From positions 45,875,340-45,939,339 of the forward strand of contig CM049322.1 in NCBI GenBank assembly GCA_026874595.1: a DNA stretch of 64,000 bases. The letters are read 5' to 3'. Under the pieces are notes generated by a model. The model ran no database searches. It saw nothing but the letters and a program-made list of their open reading frames with translations, and was not told the DNA's origin. The translations under genes were made by a program, and so were the position numbers. This DNA comes from Sipunculus nudus. Its lineage: Eukaryota > Annelida > Sipuncula > Golfingiida > Sipunculidae. Of the stretch, positions 61,969-64,000 are shown piece after piece (the first letter of the stretch is position 1; each line of letters starts with the position of its first letter).

Positions 61969-62901
61969 TGCGACATATACTGAACATCAGTTTTAGCCTC
62001 ACAAAATTTGGTCTAAATAAGTTGTGACTACTGTATTATTCCTAACCCCGTGCATATAAAACTTTAAATCAAGCAAGAATAATAATAACATATTATGTTA
62101 TTGTATGATTACCTTTGTCCTCATTGTGATGACAGTGCCCCTAACAGGGGCCTAATATAGATATATGCTTTACTTAAATAAACTTTGTTCACTTAGCTTG
62201 TGCTCGCGATAAGCCCAAATACCCCATGTATTATACTTATAGTTGTTTATATTTATGGTTATAGTTATAGCATATTATTGTGATATCCTTCGTTTGGCAG
62301 CAGACATTAACATATATTAAGTCACATATAATAACAAACAAAAACACATACATAAATCTTATTTATTTGTTGTACATGGAGTTTACAAATGAAGACGTTC
62401 TGTAGTATTTAGGGATGGAGGAAACCGGGGATCCTTAAAATACTTAGACCTTACATTGGTTCCTTCAAGCCACTCTGAAACTCACGCCCGGAGTCGAACA
62501 AGAGTGCTTTAAATCCTTTACGTGTTTTTTTTTGTCCTGCCATTGCATAGGAGATAACATAATTTTACTGCATTCTTTGACTAATTGACAGGCGGGACAA
62601 TGAATAGCGTGGTGGGAGTAGGCGGTGACGACTGGCGCGGAAAGGCAGCGGCATTGTGCCCTCACTATGTAATAGGACTCGGGTTTCAGGTAAAATTACC
62701 TATGAAACAAAGACATTACTAGTTATTTTCGATATTACTATCTTAGCCAGATCAGATCTGTAAAAATCTCTTCATCAAATGACAAAACTTATAATGTTCA
62801 TCGTTTTAATAGGTGTTGGTATACCCAAGCACAGATGAACGCCTACCATTTCTGTCTTACGAGAAGTATAGTTCATAGGAGAGAGGAGATGACGCTGCTT
62901 G
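61074..62901 (+). pseudogene. Pseudogene E: A-type serine-less hydrolase copy (5' half in window)
   Basis: E1 starts at 61074 in GCCATGG and follows gene C for about 31 codons. A deletion then joins it to intron 1 and removes the donor; the frame stops at about 61203. E2 (61331-61463) is open with HGDG. E3 (61678-61799) is open, but its donor is GC. E4 (62592-62689) reads GVGGDDWRGKAAALC: Asp at the Ser position and a second loop change, Gly to Arg. E5 (62813-62901) has an in-frame TAG at 62876-62878. From 62902 to the window end the sequence is intron 5, so E6-E8 lie outside. Non-functional by three independent lesions. Confidence 0.85.
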
Positions 62902-63137
62902 GTAAGATCTGAAATAACCCAACCAAAGCATATCGTAAAGTAGGACTGTGACGATACCTGCGATGTCGTACTCTATCTGTATGAACCACGCGTTCATGCA
63001 CACGCAAACACACTCAAAGGTCACACGAATGACGGAGACCAGCATATAAGATAAACGTATCTTTAATGCGTTTACCCTAACCTAATACAAAAAAATCCCT
63101 TCTCTAAAACTGTAAAATCACAAGGTCTGGTAGGATG

Positions 63138-63765
63138 TTGTTACAGGTGTCTGTTTTATTGTGCGCAGGAGTGTTACATGTTTCTGTTTAAATTCTGATT
63201 ATTGTGTAGCGCAGGCATGGTTCGTTGCTATGGGAACCTCGCTAATTGGGCGCTGGCTCGCGTGTTGGTTCTGAAGCGTAGAGACACAGCGTTCTTTGTT
63301 CTAGATATTTCGGGTCTGTTCATGTGCGTGTGTATTGTTCTTTGGAATTTTTCCTAGAATTTTCGGATGAGAGCTATAAATTAGGGGTTGTGTTTAGAGC
63401 CAGCAGAAAGGAAAATACCAGCGAGCACTATGAGTGTTACCTTTTCGTCAGTTCTGGACCTTACCGATAATTGCATTGGTGTCAGATACGGACTTAATAA
63501 AGATTTAATAGGGACTGTCTCCAGTTTGCCTTTGGATTATTACTATTTACCTGGATTATTGGTGCTTAAGGACTCTTGCGGAGCTGTGACAGTAATACTA
63601 TCCGGAAATCAAAGCCTAGGTTCCGGACACGCTGGTACTGTACATTTTATTGTTATACTGTGTAATTGTATTGGTTTAGTGTATTGTAATGTTACGATTG
63701 CTTAATGAATAAATTATAATTATTTGTTAGCAAAATACCACTGACTTCTTTATTCATTCCCAACA
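63138..63765 (+). mobile_element. LTR-like insertion in intron 5 of E
   Basis: About 625 bp foreign to the matching introns of A and C. It starts TGTTACAGGTG and ends TTCCCAACA, so the ends fit TG...CA. Inside are a TATAAAT box near 63376 and an AATAAA near 63709, in the order of an LTR (promoter, then polyadenylation signal). It replaces part of the intron-5 repeat. No clear target-site duplication was seen, so the boundaries and the LTR call are uncertain. An open frame of 105 codons (63388-63705), with no recognisable family, lies in it. Confidence 0.4.
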
Positions 63766-64000
63766 CTTCTCAACACAACTGTACACTGGTTATTACGAAT
63801 ACGCTTCTCCAAGTTATATCGAGCGGAAAATTTTAAAATAAATCTTCAAAGAACTTTGCTTTTAAAGTATAATTTAATTAGAATTTAATTTAATCTAGAA
63901 TTTAATTTAAAACAAAGTGGCAAGTTAGAACAACATACCGGTCTTCAATCCCAACCTTTTCGGTGACCCTCGAAGATCTGGTTCCTCTCGATCCGATCAT

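Noticed and set aside
61074-62901. Copy E as a third working A-type gene.
   Set aside because: E1 lacks its second half and donor, E5 has an in-frame TAG, and the E3 donor is GC. These are independent lesions.

Overview
The window reads as eukaryotic nuclear DNA from an animal, most likely a marine invertebrate. It is AT-rich and dense in (AT)n tracts, its genes are split into short exons with GT-AG introns, and it carries tRNA-derived SINEs, an L1/Tx1-like LINE with two ORFs and a CR1-like LINE relic. I cannot fix the phylum; a mollusc or another lophotrochozoan is a guess from the mix of repeats.

The main content is a tandem segmental-duplication array of one gene family, running from about 5.4 kb to the right edge, all on the plus strand. 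The proteins have the fold signatures of the hormone-sensitive-lipase (HSL) / arylacetamide-deacetylase branch of the alpha/beta hydrolases, spread over eight coding exons (E1-E8). Two copies are complete: gene A (11404-18117, 321 aa) and gene C (38961-45132, 329 aa). Every E4 that survives lacks the catalytic serine (GDSAGG has become GDGWGG, GDGGGG or GDDWRG). The position of the catalytic Asp holds His or Leu, and the oxyanion HGGG is HGDG or HGNG. Only the triad His (LHDF in place of IHGF) is kept. The window therefore holds a tandem family of predicted pseudoenzymes with intact splicing and reading frames.

The repeated unit is about 22 kb and holds an A-type gene (A, C, E), a middle remnant (M1, M2) and a B-type gene (copy 0, B, D). 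A-type start codons lie 27,557 bp apart (A to C) and 22,113 bp apart (C to E). Removing a young 5.65-kb LINE from the first interval gives 21.9 kb. All B-type and M copies are broken. E has a deleted E1 and a stop in E5, and its E6-E8 would lie beyond the window.

Layout: 1-3.1 kb, two apparent minus-strand exons, one with a PAN/Apple-like cysteine pattern, and a decayed coding stretch; 3.1-5.4 kb, non-coding with microsatellites; 5.4-9.2 kb, unit 0 with pseudogene copy 0 and a full-length SINE; 9.5-32.2 kb, unit 1 (A, M1, B); 32.2-37.86 kb, the LINE, inserted into a SINE with a 12-bp target-site duplication; 37.9-59.7 kb, unit 2 (C, M2, D), including a satellite and the CR1 relic; 59.7-64 kb, the start of unit 3 (E) with an LTR-like insert in intron 5.

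Upstream of the A-type genes a perfect GTCACGTGAC palindrome lies about 275-285 bp before the ATG in A, C and E and is damaged in the B-type pseudogenes. A TGACGTCA (CRE-like) palindrome lies about 90-100 bp before the ATG in B, C, D and E.
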